Source: Micromonospora_G sp044458865 (GTDB lineage: Bacteria; Actinomycetota; Actinomycetes; Mycobacteriales; Micromonosporaceae). From it: a stretch of DNA of 64,000 nt. Both the position numbers and the translations under genes were made by a program. Under the pieces are notes generated by a model. It saw only the letters and a list, made by a program, of their open reading frames with translations. It did not search any database and had not been told where the DNA came from. Shown here in pieces: positions 16,268 through 24,964 of the stretch. The stretch covers positions 248,001 through 312,000 of the forward strand of contig NZ_JBITIH010000004.1 of NCBI RefSeq assembly GCF_044458865.1, written 5' to 3'. Within the stretch, counting starts at the first letter, position 1, and each line of letters begins with the position of its first letter.

Positions 16268-18583
16268 ATGGCCGAGACCCCGCCCCGCCTCATTACTGAC
16301 CGGTACCTCCTGGTCGAACTTATCGGCCAGGGCGAAATGGGCCGGGTGTGGAAGGCCCAGGACAAGCTCCTCGAGCGGGTCGTGGCAATCAAGGAGATCG
16401 TGCCGCCGCCCGGCCTCACCGATGAGGCACGACAGGCGTTGGGTAATCATTCGCTCCGGGAGGCACGGGCGATTGCCCGGCTCAGCCACGCCAACGCGGT
16501 CCGGGTGTACGACGTGCTGAGCACCGACGGCAACACGTGGATGGTGATGGAGTACGTCGCCTCGCGCTCCCTGCAACAGGTGATCACCACGGACGGGCCG
16601 GTGCCTCCGCTGCTCGCCGCCAAGATCGGACTGAGCGTGCTCGACGCTTTACGGGCGGCCCACCTCGCCGGGATCATGCACCGCGACGTCAAACCCTCGA
16701 ACGTGCTGGTAAGCGAGGACGAGCAGATCGTGCTCGTCGGCTTCGGGCTGGCTACCCAGGTCGACGAAGTCGAAGCGACCTCCACCAACATGACCATCGA
16801 CTCGCCCGCGTACATCTCCCCGGAACGGGCGATCTCCGACACCGTCGGCCCGGAGGGAGATCTGTGGTCGCTCGGCGCCACCCTCTTCGCCGCGGTGGAA
16901 GGGCACGCGCCGTACGCCCGCCGGTCCAGCCTGATGACCCTCGCCGCGCTCGCCACCGAGCCACCGCCGGTGGCGGAGCACGCCGGACCGCTGGCACCGG
17001 CGCTGGAAGGACTGCTCCGCAAGAACCCGGCCGAACGGGTCGACATCGGCACCGCCGAGCGACTGCTTCGGCAGGCCCTCCAACCACAGGCTCCTGGCTC
17101 GACGGACGGAGAGCGGCCGGCAGCAGGTCGACCGGACGATGAGCCAGCCGCATCCCGGCCGATGCCGGTGCCGTCGCTCGTCACCCCTGCCAGCGAGTCG
17201 GCGATCTCCTCGGACACCCGTTGGTGGAAGGGCGAGCCGTCCGTCCACACCTCGACCACCGGTCGCTTCGCCGACTACGCCAGTCACGGCGAAGCCGCCT
17301 GGACCGAACACGCCGCCCCCCAAACCGCGCGTGCCGAAGCCTCCCGTGCCGAAACAACCACGCAGGCCGTTCCTGCCTCCCAACCCGCCCGTGTCGAAAC
17401 GGCCGCGCAGGCCCCACACGCTGCCACCGACGCCACGCCAATGGCTGTCCCGGCCGCCAACCGGGTGAGGGTCAGCCGGCGGGGCGACGTACTGAAATGG
17501 GCTGTAAGCATCGACGCTCGGCGGAAGGCACCGCTGATCGGCGCCCTCGCCGGGCTCATCCTGCTCGGTGTCTCGATCGTCGTACCACTGGCCAAGGGGC
17601 AGGCCGGCGGCGACGATGTTTCCGCCGCACCAACCAGCACCACCACCGGAGAAGGATCAGCAAGCGGCCTGCCGCTGCAACCGCTCACCTGGACCTCCTA
17701 CGGCGACAGCGACGGGTTCTCCCTGCCGGTGCCGAACGGCTGGCCGCTCACCCGCCACGAGGGCCGGATCGAGTTCCGCGAACCGGGTGGCAGTCGACTA
17801 CTCGTGGTCACCTCGACCAACGCTCCCAAGCCCGACCTGCTGACCGACTTAACCGCCCAGGAAAAGGCCCGACCGGCCGACGGGCAGTACCGGAGCTATC
17901 AACGAATCGGGTTCACCCCGGCGAACTACTTCCTGCGCGCGGCCGACTGGGACTGGACCTACAGCGGCGACGGTGACCAGTTGATGCATGCACGTCAGCG
18001 CAGCTTCGCCACGGCGACGGAGCAGGGGTACACGATTCTCTGGGCCGCCCCCGCAGCGGCCTGGGGGAACGAGGAGGACGCGTTCCGACGCATCACCGCG
18101 GGATTCCAGCCCGCACCGGCGCCGAGCACGGAAGGCGACACCACGTCCACCGATAAGCCGAACACGCCGCCGCCGACCAACACCGCGCCGACCCTGGAGA
18201 GCTACCAGATCATCGCGGTGGAGAGCGGTCGCTGTCTGGAAGCGGGCAACGTGAATTCGAGCACCCCGGTCCGGCTACAGGTCTGGGACTGTAGCGAGAG
18301 CCGCAGGAAGAGTCAGCGCTGGACCCTTCCCTCCGACGGGACCGTGCGGTTGGCCGGCAAGTGCATGGAGGTGGCCGACAACTCGTCCGCCAACGGGGCG
18401 GCGATCAGGCTTGCCGCCTGCACCAGCGGCCCGGCACAACAGTTCGTCATCAACGGTGAACAGCAGTTGGTGAACCGGACCAACGGCAAGTGCCTCAACA
18501 TCATGGGAACCGCGAACGGAAGCCGACTCCAGCTCGGAACCTGCGACAACGGCGCGATACGTCAGAAGTGGCAGCGCGCCTGA
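16268..18583 (+). CDS. Ser/Thr protein kinase-like receptor with C-terminal ricin-type lectin; DFG changed to GFG
   Basis: The 771-residue protein has a PknB-type kinase domain (residues 10-270): P-loop GQGEMG, Lys in VVAIKEI, catalytic loop HRDVKPSN and SPAYISPER. The Mg-binding motif reads GFG (LVGFGLA, codon GGC at 16733-16735) in place of DFG, so catalysis may be lost or altered. A variable Ala/Pro linker, one TM helix (about 420-440) and an outer domain follow, ending in a ricin B-type beta-trefoil (about 640-771) with QVWDC and QRW repeats. It thus joins outside sugar binding to an inside kinase fold. Codons 128 and 528 are TTA. No Shine-Dalgarno precedes the ATG. Confidence 0.85.
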   Translation: MAETPPRLITDRYLLVELIGQGEMGRVWKAQDKLLERVVAIKEIVPPPGLTDEARQALGNHSLREARAIARLSHANAVRVYDVLSTDGNTWMVMEYVASRSLQQVITTDGPVPPLLAAKIGLSVLDALRAAHLAGIMHRDVKPSNVLVSEDEQIVLVGFGLATQVDEVEATSTNMTIDSPAYISPERAISDTVGPEGDLWSLGATLFAAVEGHAPYARRSSLMTLAALATEPPPVAEHAGPLAPALEGLLRKNPAERVDIGTAERLLRQALQPQAPGSTDGERPAAGRPDDEPAASRPMPVPSLVTPASESAISSDTRWWKGEPSVHTSTTGRFADYASHGEAAWTEHAAPQTARAEASRAETTTQAVPASQPARVETAAQAPHAATDATPMAVPAANRVRVSRRGDVLKWAVSIDARRKAPLIGALAGLILLGVSIVVPLAKGQAGGDDVSAAPTSTTTGEGSASGLPLQPLTWTSYGDSDGFSLPVPNGWPLTRHEGRIEFREPGGSRLLVVTSTNAPKPDLLTDLTAQEKARPADGQYRSYQRIGFTPANYFLRAADWDWTYSGDGDQLMHARQRSFATATEQGYTILWAAPAAAWGNEEDAFRRITAGFQPAPAPSTEGDTTSTDKPNTPPPTNTAPTLESYQIIAVESGRCLEAGNVNSSTPVRLQVWDCSESRRKSQRWTLPSDGTVRLAGKCMEVADNSSANGAAIRLAACTSGPAQQFVINGEQQLVNRTNGKCLNIMGTANGSRLQLGTCDNGAIRQKWQRA

Positions 18584-18890
18584 CGCGGCAGTGGGCGAAG
18601 CCCGCGACCTATCACCACCTGGCGCGACGGGGTGAGCGACGGCACCCGAGCCACTGTTCCCGGACCGTCCCCGGAATAAGGATCCAGAGCACGCCCCCGG
18701 AGAATTGGGGACGGGCTCTGGATCTGCACTTGGGCAAGTCCACAAAGGTCGACCCGGATCGATCACTCGGAATGTCTCAGCTCACGGGCCAGCATTCGCC
18801 CAGCATGACATCCGGGACGCACCAAGATCAGTCGAAGTCAACCGAAAGATCAACTCGTCCATCAACATGGCCTTGAGCTGGGAAAATAGC
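18584..18890. other. Convergent intergenic region
   Basis: About 300 bases between the kinase and the acyl-CoA dehydrogenase stop codons. Apart from the bidirectional terminator hairpin at 18681-18724, I see no coding or RNA feature. Confidence 0.6.
18681..18724. terminator. Bidirectional terminator hairpin
   Basis: GATCCAGAGC (18681-18690) pairs with GCTCTGGATC (18715-18724), with an inner CCCC/GGGG pairing. It lies between the convergent kinase and acyl-CoA dehydrogenase genes, where it could end transcripts from both sides. Confidence 0.6.
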
Positions 18891-20057
18891 CTAAGAGACG
18901 CCGTTGAGCAGCTGCCTGGCCATGACGATCCGCTGCACTTGATTTGTGCCCTCGTAGATCTGAGTGATCTTGGCGTCCCGCATCATCCGCTCCAGCGGGT
19001 AGTCCCGGGTGTAGCCGTAGCCGCCGAGCAACTGGACCGCGTCGGTGGTGATCTCCATCGCGGCGTCCGAGGCGAAACACTTCGCCGCAGCACCGAAGTA
19101 GGTCAGGTCAGCGTCGCCCCGCTCCGACTTGCCCGCCGCCGCGTACGTCAGCTCACGGGCCGCCGCCAGCTTCATGCCCATGTCGGCGAGCATGAACTGG
19201 ACGCCCTGGAAGTCTGCCACCGGCTTGCCGAACTGCTTGCGCTCCTTGACGTACCCGAGGGCGTAGTCGAGCGCCCCCTGGGCGATACCGAGCGCCTGGG
19301 CGGCGATGGTGACACGGGTGTGGTCCAGGGTGCGCATCGCGGTGGCGAAACCGGTGCCGGGCGCGCCGATCATGCGGTCGGCGGGAATCCGTACGCTGTC
19401 GAAGTAGACCTCGCGGGTCGGCGACCCCTTGATGCCGAGCTTCTTCTCCGGAGCACCGAAGCTGACCCCCCGGTCGGACCGCTCCACGACGAAGGCCGAA
19501 ATGCCCCGGGAGCGGGCGGTCGGGTCGGTCACCGCGAAGACCGTGTAGTACTCGGAGACGCCGGCGTTGGTGATCCAGCGCTTGACCCCGTCGAGCACGT
19601 AGTGGTCGCCGTCGAGCGTCGCGCGGGTGGTCATCGAGGCGGCGTCGCTGCCCGCCTCCGGCTCGGAGAGGCAGTACGAGAACATCGCCTCTCCCCGGGC
19701 GACCGGGGGCAGGTAGCGCCGCTTCAGTTCCTCGGCCCCTGCGAGCAGCAGCGGCATGGTGCCAAGCTTGTTCACCGCTGGGATCAGCGAGGACGAGGCA
19801 CAGGCCCGGGCCACCTCTTCGATCACGATCGCGGTGGCGAGGGCGTCCGCGCCGGCACCGCCGTACTCCTCGGGGATGTGCGGGGCGTGGAAGTCGGAGG
19901 CACGGAGCGCCTCGTACGACGCCTTGGGGAAGTCGCCGGTCTCGTCGGCCTCCGCGGCGTGCGGCGCGACCCTGGCGTCGCAGACGGCCCGAACCGCCTC
20001 CCGGATCGCCCCGTGCTCCTCGGGCAACTGGTAGACGTCGAACGCTTCGTTGCTCAT
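18891..20057 (-). CDS. Acyl-CoA dehydrogenase
   Basis: The start at the ATG at 20057 has GGGGAGGG upstream and gives 388 residues, the normal length for the family. The FAD/substrate signature YCLSEPEAGSDAASM and WITNAG are present. The catalytic Glu lies in the C-terminal YEGTNQVQR, with GGYGYTRDYPLERMMRDAK before it. It oxidises acyl-CoA thioesters to the 2-enoyl form in beta-oxidation or branched-chain amino-acid breakdown, passing electrons to ETF. Chain-length preference cannot be read. It stands alone, with a strong hairpin between it and the upstream peptidase gene. Confidence 0.92.
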   Translation of the reverse strand: MSNEAFDVYQLPEEHGAIREAVRAVCDARVAPHAAEADETGDFPKASYEALRASDFHAPHIPEEYGGAGADALATAIVIEEVARACASSSLIPAVNKLGTMPLLLAGAEELKRRYLPPVARGEAMFSYCLSEPEAGSDAASMTTRATLDGDHYVLDGVKRWITNAGVSEYYTVFAVTDPTARSRGISAFVVERSDRGVSFGAPEKKLGIKGSPTREVYFDSVRIPADRMIGAPGTGFATAMRTLDHTRVTIAAQALGIAQGALDYALGYVKERKQFGKPVADFQGVQFMLADMGMKLAAARELTYAAAGKSERGDADLTYFGAAAKCFASDAAMEITTDAVQLLGGYGYTRDYPLERMMRDAKITQIYEGTNQVQRIVMARQLLNGVS

Positions 20058-20110
20058 CGCGGCCCTCCCCTGGGGAACACATCGTGGACCCAGTTGTACC
20101 GCGCGCGGGC

Positions 20111-20155
20111 GGGGTGGGGCTACTGAACGGTAATAAAGTTCACTAGCCCCACCCC
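20111..20155. terminator. Near-perfect 18-bp hairpin between peptidase and acyl-CoA dehydrogenase genes
   Basis: GGGGTGGGGCTACTGAAC (20111-20128) and its near-complement (20138-20155) pair at 17 of 18 positions around the AT-rich loop GGTAATAAA. It follows the M14 peptidase stop on the - strand and precedes the dehydrogenase, so termination fits. The TGAAC/GTTCA core could also be a repressor site for the dehydrogenase. Confidence 0.6.
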
Positions 20156-20191
20156 CGGGTGCACCCCGACCCACCGGGATGCACCCGTTTC

Positions 20192-22993
20192 TCAGCCGAT
20201 CAGCGAACGCACCGGGATACCACTGGTACGGAGCTCCCGGACCAGGTCACCGAGGTACGGGTGCTCGTCGGACTGGAGTCCGTCCGGGTTCGGGATGACC
20301 AGGAAGGTCGAACCGTTGGCGACCGACGCCCGGGCGTCACCGGTGTACTTCCCGATCACGGCCTCGGCCCGGGCCTGGTCGGCGACGGCCACCTCGATGG
20401 TGATCGGCCGCCACTGTCCGCCCAGGTTCTCCGGTGCCGGCGCGGCGGCTGCCGCCGCGCGGGCCGGCTCGACCGCGTCGGTCCGGCGCAGACCGGCGGT
20501 TGCCGTCCCGGCCGGGGCGAGCAGCGCGTTCGCGACCAGGTGCAGGCCGCTCTCGTTGTACGCCCGGAACAGTGGGTTGAACGCGAAGAGCACCGCGTGT
20601 CCGGCCCCGGTCGGCTCGTCGACCAGCGCCACCGTGCCCTTGAGCAGATCCTCGCCAACGGTGTAGCCGTTGTGCCAGAACCGGTCGTCCGACGGATAGG
20701 TGAGGACGTTCACACCGGTCGTACTCGGCCGCAGCACCGAGTCGCCGTTGTTGAACTCGAAGTCCTCCGCCGGCCGACCCAGCGCCACCGGGCTGGTGTG
20801 GTCCACGTCCACCCGCAGGTGGGAACCGACCATGGTGTAGCCGGCCGGCTTGGTGACCTCGGTGGTCGAGGTCAGGCCAGCCGCCCGCGCCATCCGGGTG
20901 CCCTGGTTGCGCAGCCCGATGTAGGTGTTGCCGGCCGCGATCCAGGCCCGCAGGTTCGCCTGCCCGGCAGCGGTCAGCCCACCGGTGGCGTTGCTGCCGT
21001 CCGGCACCAGCAGGGTGCTCCGGTCGCGGAACCGGGAGGTGTTGTCGTTGATGTCGGCGGTGGTCACCGTGGTGACGTCGAGATCCCACTGGTCACCGAG
21101 GACGAACCGGGCCTCGCCGTACGAGCCGGAGGTGGTGCTGATCCCGGTGCCGGCGAAGAGCCCGACGTCGGGCCGGGTCAGCTTGGTGCCGGCCGGCGGC
21201 TGCTTGCTCGGGTGCAGGGACACCCCGTAGGACGCGGCGAGCTTGTCCAGCTTGGGGGTGAGCCGGGCGGACCGCATGCCGACCACGCCGGTGTTCAGGT
21301 CCCGCAACAGCGGGATGCCCTTGGCGAGCAGCTCGAAGGTGAACTTCGCCGCCGCGGCCGAGTCGAGCTTCCAGTTGTACGAACCGCCGTCCGGCACGAT
21401 CGAGCTGGTGCCGCCCTTGTTCTCCTTGACCCGGTTGGCCCGGGGGTTCACCTCGTCGCCGGTGTAGATCGTGTTGATCCCCATCAGCAGCGGGTTGCTC
21501 CACGACGATACGTCGTAGAAGTACGGGAACGGGGTGTACGGGTCCTCGCCGAGGGTGGCCTGGATCCAGTGCTTCTGCGGCTGGTTCATCTTGATCCAGT
21601 ACGCGCCCTCGGGCACCACGACGTTGCTCGCGGTACGGCCACCGAAGATCTTCGCCGTCGGTACGGTGACCGGCTCCTTGAGTTCGTAGACCTCGACATC
21701 CATCTTGCGCAGCCGCTCGACCAGGGCCCGTACGTCGGCGAGCTGCCGGTCGGGCAGGAGGAAGTACGACTTGATGGTGGTGTCCGGAACCGGGAACTGC
21801 ACCTCGTTGGTGGGCTGGACCACCTCGTTCGGCTGGAGCGTGCCGGCGGCCCCTTCGGCGAGGGCGTCCTGCCAGATCTTGTAGTAGCCGTTCAGGACCT
21901 CGCGCTTGTTCGCCGCGGCCCATCCGAGCGTCGCCCACTGGGTGTTGAACTGCTGCTGCACCCGGTCCTGGACAGCCGAGGAGCTGCCCTTCTCGTACGT
22001 CATCCCGGCCGCGCCGAACCCGGTCGCCGGGACGGTGTCGCCGTACCCCATGAAGAACAGGTCATAGGTGTCGTAGTTGAAGTAGCACTCGGTGGTGACG
22101 GTGTCGGTGCAGGCGCCGTTGTAGCCGAAGCCGGCCTTGTTGGCGTCCCCGATCCGGTTGATCCAGTCGACGACCTCGTTGGAGATCTCGTGGTGGATCG
22201 GGTCGGCGTTCGGCGGGAAGAAGTACTCCCGGCCGCCCATCTCGTGAGCGTCGATGTAGACCTGCGGCGGGTACTCCCGCAGCATCTCCAGCTTCGCGTC
22301 GGTTTCCGGCTGGGTCCGGGAGAACCAGTCCCGGTTCAGGTCGAAACCGAACTCGTTCTGCCGCCGGCTGGCGTCGCGGCCGTCCGGGTTCTGGGTCGGC
22401 ACGATGATCGTGACAAGTTCGTCGTTGCGCTTCTCGACCTCGCAGGAGAGGCCGGCGGCCAACTCGTAGAGGGTCTTCAGCGCCGCGTCGGCGCCGCTCT
22501 TCTCGCCACCGTGCACGTTGCCGGTGACCCAGACGATCGCCGGGCCGCGCTGGGCGATCCCGGCCGCCTTCGCCGGGCTGGTGATCCGCGGGTCCCGGAG
22601 GTCCTTGATCGACTCGGTGATCGCGTCCAGTTCGGCCGGCTTGACGTGCTTGGGGTTGGAGACGATCGCGTACGGCAACTCCTGGCCGAGCACGCTGGTC
22701 GCCATGGTGCCGGTGACCACCCGGTCGGAGGCGGCGTCGACCACCGTCAGATAGGAGCGGATCTCGTCACTGGTGACCACCCGCTGCTGACCGGTGCCGA
22801 GCGGGAAGCCGAGGGACGCTTCCGGGCTGGGCACCGAGTCCAGGTGGGCGGTCGGGTCGGGGAGGCACCCGGGGGCAACCGCCTGAGCAGCGGTAACGTT
22901 GAGCAGAGGCAGGAGCGATGCGGCCAGGGTGACCACTGCCCCGGCGGCGAGCCGGCGGCGGGCCGGCAAGCGACTGGCTAGGGATTTTCTCAT
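20192..22993 (-). CDS. Secreted zinc carboxypeptidase, M14 family
   Basis: The 933-residue protein begins with a Sec signal (MRKSLASRLPARRRLAAGAV, cleaved after AQA). Zinc ligands of the M14 fold are the His and Glu of NVHGGEKSG and a later His in IDAHEMGG. The substrate-binding NPDGRD and FDLNRDWF motifs are also present. The remaining 500 residues form further domains, including an internal segment resembling a class-I glutamine-amidotransferase-like fold of unknown role. It would trim C-terminal residues from extracellular peptides. It is divergent from the UDP-glucose dehydrogenase gene and followed by a strong hairpin. Confidence 0.85.
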   Translation of the reverse strand: MRKSLASRLPARRRLAAGAVVTLAASLLPLLNVTAAQAVAPGCLPDPTAHLDSVPSPEASLGFPLGTGQQRVVTSDEIRSYLTVVDAASDRVVTGTMATSVLGQELPYAIVSNPKHVKPAELDAITESIKDLRDPRITSPAKAAGIAQRGPAIVWVTGNVHGGEKSGADAALKTLYELAAGLSCEVEKRNDELVTIIVPTQNPDGRDASRRQNEFGFDLNRDWFSRTQPETDAKLEMLREYPPQVYIDAHEMGGREYFFPPNADPIHHEISNEVVDWINRIGDANKAGFGYNGACTDTVTTECYFNYDTYDLFFMGYGDTVPATGFGAAGMTYEKGSSSAVQDRVQQQFNTQWATLGWAAANKREVLNGYYKIWQDALAEGAAGTLQPNEVVQPTNEVQFPVPDTTIKSYFLLPDRQLADVRALVERLRKMDVEVYELKEPVTVPTAKIFGGRTASNVVVPEGAYWIKMNQPQKHWIQATLGEDPYTPFPYFYDVSSWSNPLLMGINTIYTGDEVNPRANRVKENKGGTSSIVPDGGSYNWKLDSAAAAKFTFELLAKGIPLLRDLNTGVVGMRSARLTPKLDKLAASYGVSLHPSKQPPAGTKLTRPDVGLFAGTGISTTSGSYGEARFVLGDQWDLDVTTVTTADINDNTSRFRDRSTLLVPDGSNATGGLTAAGQANLRAWIAAGNTYIGLRNQGTRMARAAGLTSTTEVTKPAGYTMVGSHLRVDVDHTSPVALGRPAEDFEFNNGDSVLRPSTTGVNVLTYPSDDRFWHNGYTVGEDLLKGTVALVDEPTGAGHAVLFAFNPLFRAYNESGLHLVANALLAPAGTATAGLRRTDAVEPARAAAAAAPAPENLGGQWRPITIEVAVADQARAEAVIGKYTGDARASVANGSTFLVIPNPDGLQSDEHPYLGDLVRELRTSGIPVRSLIG

Positions 22994-23361
22994 GTAGTAC
23001 TTTTGTCCCCTTCTGCGAAGCGGGCGTCAGGTGCTCGGAGCCTAGGTGTCCTGCAAAGACAGGGCAAGATCAATTTGGGCGAACCGGGATCGGGCGAACG
23101 GTCGCAGTCGGCACCCGTTCCGTGCCGGGCTCCGAACGGGGTGCGATTGTGAAGAAGCCGACCGAACGGACGGCACCCTGACCGCGCCGCGTAAGCTCTG
23201 CCTCTGTCGTTGCCTGCGCAGTCGGCCCTCCGGCCACAGCCTCGCAGTAGCGCACGGAATGTGTAGTTCAAATAAATTTGTCCCAATTGGCGTCGTGGTG
23301 ACGCCGCCCTGCCCACCGCGACGCAAGGAAGCGCCGCCCAGTGCGAGCGGAGAGAACAGGC
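22994..23361. other. Divergent intergenic region with promoters
   Basis: This 368-base stretch separates the divergent M14 peptidase and UDP-glucose dehydrogenase genes. It includes an unusually AT-rich patch at about 23267-23287 (GTTCAAATAAATTTGTCCCA), which may be part of the dehydrogenase promoter. I see no small gene or RNA. Confidence 0.5.
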
Positions 23362-24789
23362 GTGACAATCCCTTACCCGAGCACACAACCCAAGCCGGCC
23401 ATCGTCGCGGTTAGCCCTCCCTCCGGCGCCGCTCGGCCGCGGCTGACCTTCCTCGGCACCGGCTACCTGGGTGCGACGTACGCCATCTGTTTCGCTGAAC
23501 TCGGCTACGACGTGATCGGGTTCGATGTCGACGCGAACAAGATCGCCAAGCTCTCGGGCGGCGAGGTTCCCTTCCACGAGCCCGGCCTCGACGAGCTGCT
23601 GCGACGCAACCTGGCCGCCGGCCGACTCCGCTTCAGCACCTCCTACCAGGAGGTCGCGGACTTCGGCGACGTCCACTTCATCTGCGTCGGCACCCCGCAA
23701 CGGGCCGACGGCATGGGCGCCGACCTGTCGTACGTCGAGACGTCCGTCACAGGGCTGGCCCAGCACCTGACCCGCAAGGCCCTGATCGTCGGCAAGTCGA
23801 CCGTCCCGGTCGGCACCGCCGAGTGGATCGAACAGCTGGTCGGCAAGCACGCCCCGGCCGACCTCGGTGTCGAGGTCGCCTGGAGCCCCGAGTTCCTCCA
23901 GGAGGGATTCGCCGTCGAGGACGTGCTCCGCCCCAACCGGATCGTCGTCGGGGTCAAGAGCGAGTGGGCCAACGGCATGCTCTACGCCGCCCACAAGGGC
24001 GTCTTCGACCTCGCCGCCACCGAGGACCGCGAGGTTCCCCTGGTGGTCACCGACTTCGCCACCGCCGAACTGGTCAAGGTCGCGGCCAACGCCTTCCTCG
24101 CCACCAAGATCTCGTTCATCAACGCGATGGCCGAGGTGTGCGAGGTCGCCGGCGGCGACGTCACCCAACTCGCGCGGGCGATCGGCTACGACCCGCGCAT
24201 CGGCAACCGCTTCCTCCAGGCCGGCGTCGGCTTCGGCGGCGGCTGCCTACCGAAGGACATCCGCGCGTTCCAGGCCCGGGCCCAGGAACTCGGCGCCGGT
24301 GAGGCGCTCCGGTTCCTGCACGAGGTCGACCTGATCAACCTGCGTCGCCGTACCCGGGTCCTGCAGCTCGCCGCCGAACTGCTCGGCCGCCGCTACGGCC
24401 CGGCCGGTCCGGACCTCTCCGGCACCCGGGTCGCCGTGCTCGGCGCCACCTTCAAGCCCAACTCCGACGACGTCCGCGACGCCCCCTCCCTGGCCGTCGC
24501 CGCGCTGCTCGCGAAGGCCGGCGCGGACGTACGGATCTTCGACCCCGAGGGGACGGAGAACGCCCGCCGGGCGCAGCCGGACCTCACCTACGAGGCCAGC
24601 ATGAACGACGCCGTACGCGACGCCGACCTGGTCTGCGTCCTCACCGAGTGGGCCGAATTCCGCAACGCCGACCCGGTCGCCCTGGGCGAACTCGCCGCCG
24701 GCCGCCGGGTCGTCGACGGCCGCAACTGCCTCGACTCCGCACTCTGGACCCAGGCCGGCTGGGAATACCGGGGCATGGGTCGCCCCTGA
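23362..24789 (+). CDS. ugd: UDP-glucose 6-dehydrogenase
   Basis: The GTG at 23362 is preferred over the GTG at 23341 because GGAGAG sits 8 bases before it; this gives 475 residues. The protein shows the NAD Rossmann motif FLGTGYLGATYAICFAELGY, the central NAFLATKISFINAMAEV and the catalytic Cys in GFGGGCLPKDIRAF, then the UDP-binding C-terminal domain (LGATFKPNSDDVRD). It oxidises UDP-glucose to UDP-glucuronate with two NAD+, feeding cell-surface or secondary-metabolite sugars. The N-terminal 30 residues before the Rossmann fold are an unusual Pro-rich extension. An intrinsic terminator follows. Confidence 0.92.
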   Translation: MTIPYPSTQPKPAIVAVSPPSGAARPRLTFLGTGYLGATYAICFAELGYDVIGFDVDANKIAKLSGGEVPFHEPGLDELLRRNLAAGRLRFSTSYQEVADFGDVHFICVGTPQRADGMGADLSYVETSVTGLAQHLTRKALIVGKSTVPVGTAEWIEQLVGKHAPADLGVEVAWSPEFLQEGFAVEDVLRPNRIVVGVKSEWANGMLYAAHKGVFDLAATEDREVPLVVTDFATAELVKVAANAFLATKISFINAMAEVCEVAGGDVTQLARAIGYDPRIGNRFLQAGVGFGGGCLPKDIRAFQARAQELGAGEALRFLHEVDLINLRRRTRVLQLAAELLGRRYGPAGPDLSGTRVAVLGATFKPNSDDVRDAPSLAVAALLAKAGADVRIFDPEGTENARRAQPDLTYEASMNDAVRDADLVCVLTEWAEFRNADPVALGELAAGRRVVDGRNCLDSALWTQAGWEYRGMGRP

Positions 24790-24834
24790 CCCCACGCCTC
24801 CCTCCGGAGGCATGAATCAACGTGAATCACCTCG

Positions 24835-24872
24835 GCCGGTCACGGATCCACTCGGATCCGTGACCGGCTTTT
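24835..24872 (+). terminator. Intrinsic terminator after ugd
   Basis: GCCGGTCACGGATCC (24835-24849) is perfectly complementary to 24854-24868 across the loop ACTC, and TTTT follows directly. This is the clearest rho-independent terminator in the window. Confidence 0.85.
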
Positions 24873-24964
24873 CCGATCTCCCACCGGCGAGGGACTGTTC
24901 AACCCTCGCCTGCTTTGGGCATGCTTCCAGGTGAGTCCACTTTGCAGGCCGCTCGGGAGGTGCC

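Noticed and set aside
20159..22981. A 940-residue + strand ORF
   Set aside because: It is the antisense of the M14 carboxypeptidase, which has a signal peptide and zinc ligands. High GC keeps antisense frames open.
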